A stretch of DNA of 64,000 nucleotides from Ciona intestinalis (GCF_000224145.3 NC_020175.2:4406363-4470362); one strand, 5' to 3'; counted from the stretch's first letter, positions 35,401 through 48,400 are shown. Numbers and translations: made by a program. The notes: a model not told the origin generated them from the letters alone.

Positions 35401-38097
35401 AATAGTACACCCATACACGTGTTGTTGTTATTTATTAAAAACACGATTTGTAATTGTGATATTAATGTTATCCATCTTTTCCTAGCTACTATATTACTAT
35501 AATTACCCAAAATTCTCATCAATTTCCCATTTTTCCTTAATAGGTCGAGTGCAAAAAAGCACAACCTAAAGAAGTAATGTTGCCAACTTTGGCGAGAGGA
35601 ACAGCAAGGAGGACTTACGTTGACCCATCATCGGCGTATGTGTTAGGTGAGTCAGTTAAAATACGATAACAAGTCGACTTCCAGATTGGCAACAATACAT
35701 AAGACAAAAAAATATCTTTCAAACAATAATAACCCACAAAGTTACATAAACGTGGTAACCCGTAAGCGGGCTCGAGTTGTATAAAACAGAACACCCGTGT
35801 TATTACAACTATCGTTGCCCCACCACGCGAAAGTAAAAGGGTTTTATTCATTCATATAAGGTATCAAATGCGTGGTAATTTTTAGGGCGTTTGAACTCTT
35901 TTGGGGGTCTACATTTTCGGACGCACTAAATTCTCATTACCCCATATTTTGACAGCGGCAGGCATTCCAGGTTTGGCATACGGACGACCAGCAGCGGCAG
36001 CAGCCACAGCGTATGCTTACCCATCTGCATATGCGGCTTATCCAGGAGCTCTGAGTAAGTTTATGTGTAATATGCTTGCAATGCTGTAGTTGCTTGCACG
36101 GTGGTGGTGTAGGGAATGTACGTGGTTTAATTTTAGACCACAGAGTTGAAATTTACAATTTATACTGCTAGATAGATGCGTAGCAGTGAATCGGGTTAAT
36201 GCAATAATTTGTAACAACGGTCTGCGTTCGTATTCATTAGCCGGCGACGAGTATTATACGTCATAATGCGTTTACGAACATGTCTATGACGTACAATTAA
36301 GAGATTAACCTCAATCTCATGCTTGCTCATCTAATGCATTAAGTTTACGCAAAGCGAAACATAATGAGCGCTGTTTAATTTCTAATGCGCGGCTTAGGCG
36401 TAGATTGGGTTAATACGTAAGGGCGACGTAACCAATTTCCCAATGGCGCCATTTTTAACGATGTGGCCTTCCCATAGTACTGTGCGGTATCCGGTCCCGG
36501 CTGGAGGGCTACAGGCACGTTACAATAGCTTTAAGTGTTTCAAGGGCTTTGTTGTGTAACAAAGGACGTTTGAAGCTGTTTAAAATGGTAGCGGGCGCAA
36601 AAGTATCGTTGCTATTGTAACGTCACGGTTGGGTTTGTTTTAATAACCGAACATATACTCCCGAGGTTTATAAACATACAAGGTAGCTATGTAACCCCAC
36701 CTACTGGTCTAATAATTGTTTAAACTTTCCGCACGTGGGCGCGCTACATCAAAACGGTTTTGGATAACAAATTATTGCAATTTTTTAAAGAATAAAAAAC
36801 TTGAAAAAAATTATAAATGTTTTTAAATAAGACTTGTTATCGCCAGTTACGTAGCAATATAAGCGTATACGTCTTAAAAGTTAGCAACTACTGATAGCTT
36901 GAAAATTTACTTAGCGCAATGAACCGAAAATTCTCACACCTAACCCTTATAGAAAAGCATGGGTATTTGGTAAAACCTTTTTCTTCCAAACTCACACGAA
37001 CCCGTTTAGGTTTCGTGGACCCAGCGGCGACCGCTACGGGCACTGGGGCTTTTTACCACCCCAGTTTTGCCCTAGCCCCATCCCCTGCTCCTGCCCAAGC
37101 GCTCTATACCCCCGATGCTACAACAGCGATGGCAGGGCTTGCCAGAGTCGGTGTGGCGCCAGTTCCGGGGCGTCTGGAGGCCCTGGCCACCCCTACAGCA
37201 GGCAACTTAACACAGCCGGCCTCAGTAGCTGATATAAAACGAGACTTTGTTGCATCAGGTTTCTGCTTACTTATATCTTCTTATTTAGAGGTGGCATTCG
37301 CTTAGTGATCTAACCTAGATTCACTTTAACCCATGCAAATAATAGGCTTTTTAGTTTAATGTGATACACACTAATGCTATTGTAGTCAACTTTTGGCTGA
37401 TTTTCTTATTGTTTTGAGCATACGGTTAGTTCTTTGTTCACCACCAAATAGGAGAAGAAAAGAAAATAACATGAACCATATACCCTTTACATACTATAAA
37501 CAATTCTGTATATATTTATTGTTTACTACCCAAATGGACTACACAATAGAATTATACAATTGCGCCTCAATCTATTATAACTCTATATCTTTCCTACAGT
37601 ACTAAGTAGCTACGCCCATGGAGCTGCAGCTCCTGCCTTTGCCAGCTACCATCCTTCGCCCTCTCCTGGTGCTAGGGCGTTCGCTAACGGAACAACAGCA
37701 GGCGAAATATTAACCTCCGCTGACCCAGCGCTAGCTCAACACTACATCGGGCAGAACGCATCTCCTCAGCCGGGTTTGACCGCCACGATTCCCGGGGGAC
37801 TGGCCGGTCATTTCGCCTCGGTAATTACGACGATTTGTACATTTGATATTGCGGATGAAAATGTTTTTTTTTCGACTACTGTATTCGTACACCTTTTAAA
37901 TATTCTGTGTGTTCTATACATATATGAAGTACCAGAGCTCGGCAAATACGACCTAAGATTGAGGTCAGAGTTGGTCTATTACCCCGAACATATCTGTAAA
38001 CAAAGCTTGCTGAAAACACTTATACTAAACCTTCATATTTTAATTTTAACATTTTTTACAGCAAGGACCACTGATAGCTGGCCTCACGTACCCTTAA
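23487..38097 (+). CDS. MSI: Musashi RNA-binding protein
   Basis: Translational regulator that binds UAG-containing 3' UTRs in neural and stem cells in other animals; tandem RRMs. Coding exons: 23487-23548, 23977-24017, 24586-24667, 25236-25320, 26162-26203, 30880-30972, 32211-32259, 35101-35183, 35544-35646, 35956-36054, 37010-37258, 37600-37820, 38062-38097, all in phase, 414 aa. RRM1 has RNP2 KVFVGGL (22-28) and RNP1 RGFGFVSY (62-69). RRM2 has RNP2 KIFVGGL (111-117) and RNP1 RGFGFVTF (151-158). The linker [20 protein letters not shown] and the [11 protein letters not shown] segment after RRM2 are Musashi signatures. The C-terminal half is Ala/Pro/Gly-rich, as in vertebrate Musashi but longer. 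The intron after 26203 starts with GC, not GT; the introns flanking RRM2 are long. Confidence 0.95.
24795..24975. repeat. MITE-like element in a Musashi intron
   Basis: Left end GGTCGGGTAAGGTGG, right end CATATTCCATCTTACCCAG. The interior has the GTAAGTAACATTCAAAGAATTA block. Confidence 0.6.
25340..25645 (+). repeat. tandem array of MITE left ends
   Basis: Seven consecutive units of roughly 40 bases, each starting GGGGTAAGATGG or a close variant and continuing with a T-rich TTTTCTTTCTCTTTTA-like run. They match only the first part of the MITE-like elements; no right end follows. Lies in the Musashi intron after exon 4. Confidence 0.75.
27081..27172. repeat. MITE-like element, left part
   Basis: Left end AATGTGGGGTAAGATGGGACACC followed by the CGTGTTTTAAACAATTAACAA interior block, then the similarity stops. 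Confidence 0.55.
30681..30726. repeat. short inverted repeat (hairpin)
   Basis: CATGGCCTACTCAAT and ATTGAGTATAGGCCATG face each other across one or two bases, with two unpaired bases in one arm. It lies 150-200 bases upstream of the RRM2 exon. Confidence 0.7.
30998..31168. repeat. MITE-like element, complete
   Basis: Left end CTGTGGGGTAAGATGGGACACC, right end GTCCCATCTTACCTCACC, then TAACTATATA. About 170 bases, starting about 25 bases after the donor of Musashi exon 6. Confidence 0.75.
32564..32762. mobile_element. hAT-type MITE
   Basis: 199 bases with 16-base terminal inverted repeats CAGTGGTTCTTAACCT and AGGTTAAGAACCACTG, the CAGTGGTTCT end typical of hAT elements. No transposase is present. 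A clean 8-base target duplication was not found. Musashi intron. Confidence 0.75.
35745..35860 (+). repeat. SINE tail fragment in a Musashi intron
   Basis: GTGGTAACCCGTAAGCGGG, AAAACAGAACACCCGTGTTA and CGTTGCCCCACCACGCGA, then a TTATTCATTCAT tail; a clear copy of the 3' part of the SINE family. Confidence 0.65.
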
Positions 38098-40180
38098 TCA
38101 CGTGTTCGTCTGAAAGCTGATTGGATGTGGGTCTGTTACGTCATAGTTCGGTGGTTTTCAAAGCACAAATTGGTTGCTTTTATATCCTGATTGTAAATAT
38201 TGTTTTTCTTATACCTAAGACGTATAACACGCCTGTATTCATGTGTTTGCCACCAGCGCTCGGTTCACAAGGACCCGTTTAAAGCGCGCGGCAGCTTCAC
38301 GGTGCCATGTTCGAACCAGTGTGAAAATTATTGCATCGCTCGTTCAAGTTTTGAGTTTTCTGCGTTTTTTCCGTTTTTTTCTATCTTTTTTTTCAGCGAA
38401 ATTTCCCGAAGTTGCACGCGTATCTCTCTCAACTCTATCCTCCAATCGCAGCCGCTGGTTTGGCTCGCCACTGTGACGTCACAAATGCAATAATAAACGA
38501 ATAGAAACTTCACAAACGTAGAAATAGCTGGTAGAAATAACAGTGTACACATGTGACGTCAGTAGATAGGAACAAATCCTTTGCGATAATCTTTTGCGCC
38601 ACCCAGCGTACGAATAACGTAGTATATGATTTCTATGGTAAACAGGGGTGGGTGGCGGGTGAATTTGTAATAATTACACACGACTTTTTTTTTCTTATCC
38701 TTCCTCGAGCCTGACGTTCAAATGCATACGTGGCGATGCTAATTCTCCTGCGTAGGTGTGACGTAGTCCTAGCGGTGACGTCATGATGACGTAGAACGAA
38801 CCCTGGCATCTTACCGTTAATAGTGTGGAATAGTTCACTGCCTGATAAGAATCAAAACAAAATTTTATTTTCCTTCGACCGCAGGTGCCTTTATTATCGT
38901 CATTGTGATGATCGGAAACCGAAATAGTCCGATCCTTTCCGAAATATATGACGTCGCGTCCGGCTTGTGTAACCCCCGCGTACTAACCAGTAGCGAACGT
39001 AGACGCCTAACATTTTTGCTTCTCTATTGGATTTTACCGAATCCAAATAGTCGGATCGTATTTTTGCACGGCTCTGTACATTGTATGCTCGTACTTTAAA
39101 AGCAAAACCAAACCTTTGGCATTGTAATAGTGGTGTGGCTAATCAAAGCATCACTGTGTTAACCATTTCTTCACATACAGCCTATTATCGATACTTTTGT
39201 TCGGTGTAACCCGCACAAAACACTCGTATTCTCACAACCACGGTCTATATGCTCTACCCAACGTACTATACGTACCCCTTGTACATACAACCGTTTATAT
39301 ATAACTCGTTTTCTGATTTTACCTTTTCTCCGCTTACCTGGTCAAATTAAACAATCCTTACTCGCTATTAGATACCCGTCTCGTGACGTCACGTTCGCGT
39401 GACGTTATGCTGACGTGACGTCACACGGGTCGTTTGTTAGATTTCTCTAGAACGGTAGAGTAGCACTCAGACAGTGCAATTGGTTTGTTATTTTGGGCGG
39501 TGTGTATCCGACGACGTTTTTTTTTCTTTTTCTCGCATTCGGTTGTTCCCTGTTGTATATATGAGTTTTTCAAGTTCTGTTGGTTTAAAAATAAACCAAA
39601 TACCCGGTATGACGTAGTGTTGCTGTCTCTTTTTTGTCGGAGTCGTGAAATGTCAGTTGGCCCACGAACCGGCATTTAGAAAAAGATATCAAGGACTTAC
39701 TTGTACTGCTTTACAAAACCTCACGCGGTTCGAAATCTAGGAGTGTCACAGAGTGTGACATGTGCCGTGTAATATACATTACATTATTGATGTGTACAGG
39801 ACGTGTCACATTTACTGCGGATTGCACCAACAGCCGGTATATACAAGAATTCGAGATAATTTGCGCCGTGGGCAGCAGACTCGACATATGCGGTGATGTT
39901 TTACGTGACAAGATTATTTATTTTGGCATAAACAACAAACCACCGCGGTGTGTCTAGTACTTATTTCTGCCGGCTTTAGCATATAGGCGGTAGAGTGTTT
40001 TCAACTGAAATCGATTCAACTTTTACGCAGGACAAGAATTATATAACAAAGTCGGGGAAGATGGGCTATCACATAAATCCTATATCTTTAAATCGTTTAA
40101 GTCGCGGAGCTATGGTTTAATAATTGTTTAGGTAATTTTGTTTACTAGCAAATATGACGAGTATCCCGTCTTACCCCACC
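38098..40180 (+). other. Musashi 3' UTR and intergenic DNA
   Basis: Holds a candidate polyadenylation signal at 38492-38497, about 395 bases after the Musashi stop, several TGACGTCA sites between 38,470 and 39,420, and a MITE-like copy starting near 40,040. No further gene was recognised; the open frames here are not protein-like. Confidence 0.5.
38492..38497 (+). promoter_or_regulatory. candidate Musashi polyadenylation signal
   Basis: AATAAA about 395 bases after the stop codon; chosen by motif and position only. Confidence 0.35.
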
Positions 40181-40190
40181 TTACTATATG
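40040..40190. repeat. MITE-like element at the left edge of the duplicated block
   Basis: Left end GTCGGGGAAGATGGGC, right end GTATCCCGTCTTACCCCACC, then TTACTATATG. Only its last ten bases are repeated after the gap at 42,849. Confidence 0.6.
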
Positions 40191-40759
40191 TCGGGAGTAA
40201 TAGTAATTTAGGATAAGTGTAAAATAGTATCTTATATGCCAACCGCTATTTATGTTTACTGGTATATGCCCGGAGGTTATCTTCAACTTCAAGTGCCGAT
40301 ACGCCACAGACGTTTAGCAGGTTTGCCGCAGATGGGTGGGAATAGGAAATCTCAGATAGATTAAAACTATAAAGAAAAGCTCAAATTACAAGTATAAAGA
40401 AAAAGAGTTATAATACACAAAAGCAAGAATCTTTGCAATAGCAATATAGTCTCTTACTAAATTTATTTTTTACGCACACATTGTGAAAATTCATCAAAAA
40501 CACCCAGCTACTAGTTAGTTAGTTAGTTAGTTAGAAACGTTTTCTTGCGAGTGGGTTCAAGAAGTAACAGAAAGGTGCAAGAAATAAGTGCTGCCATTTT
40601 CCCACATGTTGGTTCAAGGCGCAGATAAAGGTGGTTTTATATTAACTAGTATTCAACGGCGTGTATGCGCTTAAGATAATGTGTTTACTCTTTATAGAGG
40701 ATGTTATTGACTTATAGCGAGTTATTCTTGGTAGGGTAATAGCAGAGGGTTATTATAGG

Positions 40760-40940
40760 TACTTGGTATGGTAAAAGATAGGACACCTTTTCATTTTATT
40801 TTCTAATCTTATTTAGTAGTTAACAAAGAAGATTTAAAGAGTTATAATCTCCACGACTCCCATATGCCGTTGTTATTTGTTTAAACACGATTAGGATATT
40901 TGGATTTTATAAGCTAAAGGTGTCCCGTCTTCCCCCATAT
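40760..40940. repeat. MITE-like element (copy 1 of the block)
   Basis: Left end GGTATGGTAAAAGATAGGACACC, right end GGTGTCCCGTCTTCCCCCATA. Its twin lies about 2.66 kb downstream, near 43,425-43,605. Confidence 0.6.
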
Positions 40941-41049
40941 ACATAAGTTGTAATCGCTGTAGATAAATAGTAAAGAGCCACTTGTTGCCAAAATAAATAA
41001 CCCGGAAGGTCTATAGTCTAAATAGTTAGAACGCTAAATCGTATAATAT

Positions 41050-41165
41050 AAGCTACCTGGTAACTCGTAAGCTTTCACAAAGTGTTTGAAATAAAACAGT
41101 GGTGGTATGACGGCTATGCTTACCAGGCCACCCGAGGATAAAATTACATTCATTCATTTATCCTA
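41050..41165 (+). repeat. SINE tail fragment
   Basis: CTGGTAACTCGTAAGCTTTC, GAAATAAAACAGTGG, then CACCCGAGGATAAAATTACATTCATTCATT. Duplicated near 43,715-43,825. Confidence 0.55.
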
Positions 41166-41429
41166 CGGGGAAGTAGAAGCATAGACCAATACCACACACT
41201 GTTTTATGGTCTGGGTAGGAGTAAAGAATTTTCTGTTGTTTTGAGGTGTGGAGGTGTTGTTTTAACTCAAGTATAAAATATCGAATTCTCCCCGGTGCGC
41301 TTTTTGGAGTGCAGTTAATTAAGCCTGTCGCTATAAAGTTAAGTATGCGACGCTTCTGCTAAAGCTTAGTAGTTTAGAAACTGCCGATATAGAACTCGTT
41401 TATTTCGTTGGTGATGCAGACATAGCAAT

Positions 41430-41655
41430 AGGTGATACTTTATCTCGCGTGGCCGGAAAAGGAAAGTCGTTAAACACTTGTGTTCTGTTTTATACACCTA
41501 GTCCAGCATACGAGTTACCAAGTATATGTCACTTTGTGGGTGATTATTTTGAGGGGATTTTTTCATTTTTTAATGTTTGGCTGATAATTGGACATCCCAT
41601 TAGTGACCACTGTGTTGAAGCAATTACTTTATAAATGTCTTGCCCTAAGACGCAT
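41430..41655 (-). repeat. tRNA-headed SINE copy
   Basis: Read on the minus strand, GGGCAAGACATTTATAAAG and AATTGCTTCAACACAGTGG (middle domain) precede the GTATAAAACAGAACACAAGTG and TATAAATAG-like tail blocks. Duplicated near 44,090-44,310. Confidence 0.55.
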
Positions 41656-41854
41656 ACGCCCAGCACAAGTTATATGAAGTTATCTATGCGAAGTTACATT
41701 GGCGCTATGTAATAAATAATGTTACAGTAAAAGGATTTTGTATGTGAATTTAATTAGTACAACTACTATTTCCTAACCGAAAGGAATTAAATGTTTACGA
41801 AAGCTTGTATTGAATTTGGCAAAAGTGTGGTGCTTTATGTTCTTGTTTATAGTT

Positions 41855-42055
41855 ATATTAGGGTGGAGAAAAATGGGACACAGTTTCATTTTTATTTATC
41901 GCCCATTTGGTAGTAAACAAAGAGCATTCAAAAAATTACAAAACCGTATCTTCACGACTACCATGGACCGTTGTTAATTGTTTGAAACACTATAAAGATA
42001 CTTGGTTTCTGTGTGCTACAGGTGTCCCATCTTTCCCCACCCTACTATATGAGTA
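41855..42055. repeat. MITE-like element (copy 1 of the block)
   Basis: Left end GGGTGGAGAAAAATGGGACAC, right end GGTGTCCCATCTTTCCCCACC, then CTACTATATG. Twin at about 44,515-44,712. Confidence 0.7.
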
Positions 42056-42390
42056 TGCACTTGTATTGCGTATAAACATACATGCCGGTCTATATGTGGA
42101 GCATTGTACCGTCATCTTGAAATAACTGTTTTTAAAAACCTAGCTGATACCTAACACTAGATCTACAATTACTCAGGCCAACCTAAACATAAAGCGAAAT
42201 GTTGTGTTCTATTATTTTTCTTTGTCATATACTAAGATTCTAATTAAATGCGGCTCTTTTACCAAGCAACACAATTATTAATCTATCTGTGTACAGAGAC
42301 ATGTCACTTTATGATTGATAGTTTGCACAGTAAACACAAAGTACATCGGATTCTAATCTGAGATACTGTAGTAGGTAAAAACAAGTGGCT

Positions 42391-42690
42391 ATGATGTCCA
42401 GAATCAGGGTTGCCCATATTTCACTTTCCTTAACGATTCTCCTTGGCGGTTTCGTTGTAGTTCGCGAGTTTTCATCATTAAAAGATGTTCGATGTGGGCG
42501 AGAATATGCAAGTCATGAAAATAAACGAGAATCTACTAAAGCCCAGCAGGCAGAACGAAAAGTGATGCAGCATGAGCTTGGAATAACTGAAAACACAACT
42601 AAAACTACCAGCACGACAACGACGACAACAACAGCAACAACAGCAAACAAGTACAGTCTTGCCAGGGTCAAAAGATACATTATGTCCTAA
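42391..42690 (+). pseudogene. galactosyltransferase first exon, copy 1 (frame-disrupted allele or duplicate)
   Basis: Same start (MMSRIRVAHISLSL) and membrane anchor as copy 2, but a 10-base insertion in the Thr-coding ACA/ACG repeat near 42,645 shifts the frame, so it ends at a stop at 42690 instead of reaching the GAGGGTGAGT donor at about 42,733. There are no downstream exons before the gap. If the block is a second haplotype, this is an allele or a sequencing error in a repeat. If it is a true duplicate, it is a broken first exon. Confidence 0.6.
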
Positions 42691-42798
42691 AGTTTCCCCA
42701 TTACTAACTGGACCTACACATATCACCTTTGAGGGTGAGTGTTACATACGTTGTCTATATAGTTATAAGCGAAAATATGCTGCTATAAAATATAAACA

Positions 42799-42848
42799 NN
42801 NNNNNNNNNNNNNNNNNNNNNNNNNNNNNNNNNNNNNNNNNNNNNNNN
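42799..42848. other. assembly gap of 50 Ns
   Basis: Exactly 50 Ns between the two copies of the duplicated block; both copies break off at it. A single N also occurs at 42904 in copy 2. Confidence 0.99.
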
Positions 42849-45448
42849 TTACTATATGTCGGGAGTATAGTATTTAGGATAAGTGTAAAATAGTATCTTA
42901 TATNCAACCGCTATTATGTTTACTGGTATATGCCCGGAGGTTATCTTCAACTTCAAGTGCCGATACGCCACAGACGTTTAGCAGGTTTGCCGCAGATGGG
43001 TGGGAATAGGAAATCTCAGATAGATTAAAACTATAAAGAAAAGCTCAAATTACAAGTATAAAGAAAAAGAGTTATAATACACAAAAGCAAGAATCTTTGC
43101 AATAGCAATATAGTCTCTTACTAAATTTATTTTTTACGCACACATTGTGAAAATTCATCAAAAACACCCAGCTACTAGTTAGTTAGTTAGTTAGTTAGAA
43201 AACGTTTTCTTGCGAGTGGGTTCAAGAAGTAACAGAAAGGTGCAAGAAATAAGTGCTGCCATTTTCCCACATGTTGGTTCAAGGCGCAGATAAAGGTGGT
43301 TTTATATTAACTAGTATTCAACGGCGTGTATGCTTAAGATAATGTGTATACTCTTTATAGAGGATGTTATTGACTTATAACGAGTTATTCTTGGTAGGGT
43401 AATAGCAGAGGGTTATTATAGGTACTTGGTATGGTAAAAGATAGGACACCTTTTCATTTTATTTTCTAATCTTATTTAGTAGTTAACAAAGAAGATTTAA
43501 AGAGTTATAATCTCCACGACTCCCATATGCCGTTGTTATTTGTTTAAACACGATTAGGATATTTGGATTTTATAAGCTAAAGGTGTCCCGTCTTCCCCCA
43601 TATACATAAGTTGTAATCGCTGTAGATAAATAGTAAAGAGCCACTTGTTGCCAAAATAAATAACCCGGAAGGTCTAGTCTAAATAGTTAGAACGCTAAAT
43701 CGTATAATATAAGCTACCTGGTAACTCGTAAGCTTTCACAAAGTGTTTGAAATAAAACAGTGGTGGTATGACGGCTATGCTTATCAGGCCACCCGAGGAT
43801 AAAATTACATTCATTTATTTATCCTACGGGGAAGTAGAAGCATAGACCAATACCACACACTGTTTCATGGTCTGGGTAGGAGTAAAGAATTTTCTGTTGT
43901 TTTGAGGTGTGGAGGTGTTGTTTTAACTCAAGTATAAAATATCGAATTCTCCCCGGTGCGCTTTTTGGAGTGCAGTTAATTAAGCCTGTCGCTATAAAGT
44001 TAAGTATGCGACGCTTCTGCTACAGCTTAGTAGTTTAGAAACTGCCGATATAGAACTCGTTTATTTCGTTGGTGATGCAGACATAGCGATAGGTGATACT
44101 TTATCTCGCGTGGCCGGAAAAGGAAAGTCGTTAAACACTTGTGTTCTGTTTTATACACCTAGTCCAGCATACGAGTTACCAAGTATATGTCACTTTGTGG
44201 GTGATTATTTTAAGGGGAATTTTCCTTTTTTAATGTTTGGCTGATAATCGGTCATCCCAATAGTGACCACTGTGTTGAAGCAATTACTTTATAAATGTCT
44301 TGCCCTAAGACGCATACGCCCAGCACAAGTTATATGAAGTTATCTATGCGAAGTTACATTGGCGCTATGTAATAAATAATGTTACAGTAAAAGGATTTTG
44401 TATGTGAATTTAATTAGTACAACTACTATTTCCTAACCGAAAGGAATTAAATGTTTACGAAAGCTTGTATTGAATTTGGCAAAAGTGTGGTGCTTTATGT
44501 TCTTGTTTATAGTTATATTAGGGTGGAGAAAAATGGGACACAGTTTCATTTTTATTTATCGCCCATTTGGTAGTAAACAAAGAGCATTCAAAAAATTACA
44601 AAACCGTATCTTCACGACTACCATGGACCGTTGTTAATTGTTTGAAACACTATAAAGATACTTGGTTTCTGTGTGCTACAGGTGTCCCATCTTTCCCCAC
44701 CCTACTATATGAGTATGCACTTGTATTGCGTATAAACATACATGCCGGTCTATATGTGGAGCATTGTACCGTCATCTTGAAATAACTGTTTTTAAAAACC
44801 TAGCTGATACCTAACACTAGATCTACAATTACTCAGGCCAACCTAAACATAAAGCGAAATGTTGTGTTCTATTATTTTTCTTTGTCATATACTAAGATTC
44901 TAATTAAATGCGGCTCTTTTACCAAGCAACACAATTATTAATCTATCTGTGTACAGAGACATGTCACTTTATGATTGATAGTTTGCACAGTAAACACAAA
45001 GTACATCGGATTCTAATCTGAGATACTGTAGTAGGTAAAAACGTAGTGGCTATGATGTCCAGAATCAGGGTTGCCCATATTTCACTTTCCTTAACGATTC
45101 TCCTTGGCGGTTTCGTTGTAGTTCGCGAGTTTTCATCATTGAAAGATGTTCGATGTGGTCGAGAATATGCAAGTCATGAAAATAAACGAGAATCTACTAA
45201 AGCCCAGCAGGCAGAACAAAAAGTGTTGCAACATGAGGTTAGAATAACTGAAAACACAACTAAAACTACCAGCACGACAACGACGACAACAACAGCAACA
45301 AGTACAGTCTTGCCAGGGTCAAAAGATACATTATGTCCTAAAGTTTCCCCATTACTAACTGGACCTACACATATCACCTTTGAGGGTGAGTGTTAAATAC
45401 GTTGCTATATAGTTATAAGCGAAAATATGCTGCTATAAAATATAAACA
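42849..45448 (+). repeat. duplicated block, copy 2
   Basis: Second copy of 40181-42798, starting at the gap and merging into unique sequence after 45448. Its first exon is intact and in frame with the downstream galactosyltransferase exons. Confidence 0.85.
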
Positions 45449-48400
45449 ACCCTATTCGCATTGCCAGCTATTAACATATTACTGTTTCATTATTTCTGAC
45501 ATATAACAATTAGTGCCGTTCTAATTTCAAATCGACAACCTTTTTTATTGTAAACCAAACTTGTTATAAATTGAACTTGTTATGGTATGGTGTAAAGCAA
45601 ACTGTGTCCGCACCCACTATTTTGTATTGAACGCCAACATAAGCAGCTATAAGTGTGTTATATAAAAACAGTATCCCTGAATAGAGTTGGATATTTTTTA
45701 TGTTATACAAGCGCTAATATAATTAGCAACGACGGGAGACTAAAATCCGGGTGGTAGTCAATTTAATGTTTATGTTTATAGGCCCTGATGATTTAAACTG
45801 GCCGCCTACGTTAGAAGAAATAGCGCAACAAAACCAGGGGCTGCAGCCAGGAGGTATTTATCCTGGACCAACGGATTGCAAACCAAGATCAAAAGTTGCA
45901 ATTATTATTCCATACCGAGACAGAGAAGAACACTTGAGGTATATATACAATCTTTGAGTTGTGCAAAAACATTACTGTTTTGGTATGTGTCCTGGACTAT
46001 ATAGTAGAATGGGGGAAGATGGGTCACCTTCTCATTATATATTCTCGTCCGATTAGAAAGTAAACAAAAAACATTCAGGGAATTAAAAAACGTTATCTTC
46101 ACGACTCCCTTAAACCGTTGTTAATTGTTTGAAACACGATTTGTATACTTGGATATTATGCGCTAAAGATGTCCCATCTTCCCCAATCCTACTATATGAG
46201 AAACTATATTCTGTTATTTCTGCAACCAGGCATAATGTAGATAATGTTTCAACGGCTCAGCTGGTATATAACAACATGTATGTATAATATCAGGCATTTA
46301 GAACCGCATGCTAAAATTCAGCTCTGCTGAACCGCAATCTTCTATGCTGTATTACTAACGTGTGTTATCAGCCGTAACAACAGACTGTGTCAAGACGTAT
46401 ATAATTGTTTAAGGCGTTGATGATTCCATATAGTGGGGAAAGGTAGCAGACGTTTTTAGAATATAATATCCAAATATCGCGTTCGTATTTTAAACAAATA
46501 ACAACGGTCTATATGCCTATGGCATGACATGGAGATATGGTTTTAGACTTTTATGAATAACTTCTGTTGACTGTATCAATAGAACGAGAATATAGAATAA
46601 AGAGTGTCCCAACATCTTCCCCCACCCTGCTATAGCCTATACGTATAAAGAACGTTCAAACTTATAATCCCTTTCAGGTATAATCTACACTATCTGCACG
46701 GAATTTTGCAACGCCAGCAACTTCAATATATTGTCGTTGTTGTAGAACAAGACAACGACTATACCTTTAACAAGGGCTTACTTATGAACCTTGGTTTTCA
46801 ATATGTTATGAACTCAACCAACTTCACGGCGGACTGCTTTTTCTTTCATGACGTTGACACTTTGAGTGAGAATGACCGAACCTTGTATCTTTGCAAAGGT
46901 AAACTTGGATTCATTTTTTGGTGATAGGTGTACTCTGGTACTCCATGTATACGATGATAAACTTGTGTTATTAGTACGACTACTACGTATATGCAAAATT
47001 AAGTCCGGTATCCCATGTTTTTGAGTTAGTATATTAAGGTATAGTATCTTCAGTGACAAAAACATCTGCACAACTGGCAACAAAACACGGGATGTAGAAT
47101 ATACAGTCGTTTATTACGTGCAAGAAAATTGTTTGTCTTTAAGCCCACTGGCATTGTATATATATATATATAAACGAAAAAACTAGTATATATATATATC
47201 AATTTTTGTAATAAAAGTTTAACCGCATCCTTTACTCACAGGTGATAGTGAAGTCGTACATTTATCAGCACGTTTGGATAAGTACAACTACCGCTTGTGT
47301 TGTGGAGTGACAGTCGGTGGTGTGCTGGGTTTAAAACCGCAACAATTTATCAAAATCAACGGTTATTCTAACAAATATTGTGTAAGTAGTTTAAGACATC
47401 ACTTTCTTTCAATTATATCTTATTTTGTTTTATTTAAATACAAATCAATGTGAGTCAATTTTTGTTGTTGTATAGGTCCTGTAGCCATGTTTATATTTAG
47501 AAGTTTCAGTCAAGTAGTGTTTAACCATAATATGTTTTACCGTCGTTTTACCGATAAATCTATTTGTTGTTTTAATTAATTTGGACTTCGAGGAGATAAA
47601 TACCATACACCGGAGGTCACATATACTATATAGGGTAAGATGAATACCAAATCCCCACATTTCCTGATCGTATTTAAACAATTTATACCGCCCGTTTAGA
47701 GTCTTAAAGGTACCCCTATATATTTCTTTAAATATTCTTTGTTTACTGCTAAATTTGTCAAAAACAAAATTAAATTTAATTGATCCCACCATTTTATACT
47801 ATTAATTAACATATGTGCAAAAATAATATTCTATGGGAATGTTACAGGGTTGGGGTGGCGAAGATGACGACATAAACGCCAGGATACGACATGTTGGAGG
47901 GTTCTCAATTTTTCGGCCGAATAAGAAATACAACAAGTGAGCGCAACGCTCGTTTACTATTGTTAACTGATATGTAACTTGCTCTATTTCCCACCGTCGT
48001 TATAACAGGAATGTTCTATGCACCTCGTGCCAGCTTATGATTTTACCGCACCGTGCCACGCAGTGGTTTGCGCGACTGTCCCTACACCAGATATTACAGA
48101 TTCGAAGCTCGTCGCTATTACCATTATGGGCGTGCGTTTTCTATAGCAAGACACTTGACGAAAATTGCTTTAACCCAGTGGTCCCTTACTGTTTGTCTAA
48201 ATTGCGAGCCCTGCAAATAAATATAAGTCCTGAAAACCAATCATCCGCACAGGTACACATATGATAATGGGTAAATGGGCACGAGATGTACGAACAGAAC
48301 AACTGTGTAGTAGCGACCATCGTTGCCCGACACACGAGGATAAATAAGTTACGATCATTCTTTCGATCACTAGCAGCGCTGTTGAGTTTAGTTTGTGTCA

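Larger units (their letters stand above)
40181..42798 (+). repeat. duplicated block, copy 1
   Basis: Nearly identical to 42849-45448, with scattered single-base differences and small indels. It contains the TTAG microsatellite near 40,511-40,532, SINE and MITE copies, and a first exon of the galactosyltransferase. It ends exactly at a run of 50 Ns. The most likely reading is two haplotypes of a polymorphic genome placed one after the other; a real recent tandem duplication is the alternative. Confidence 0.85.
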
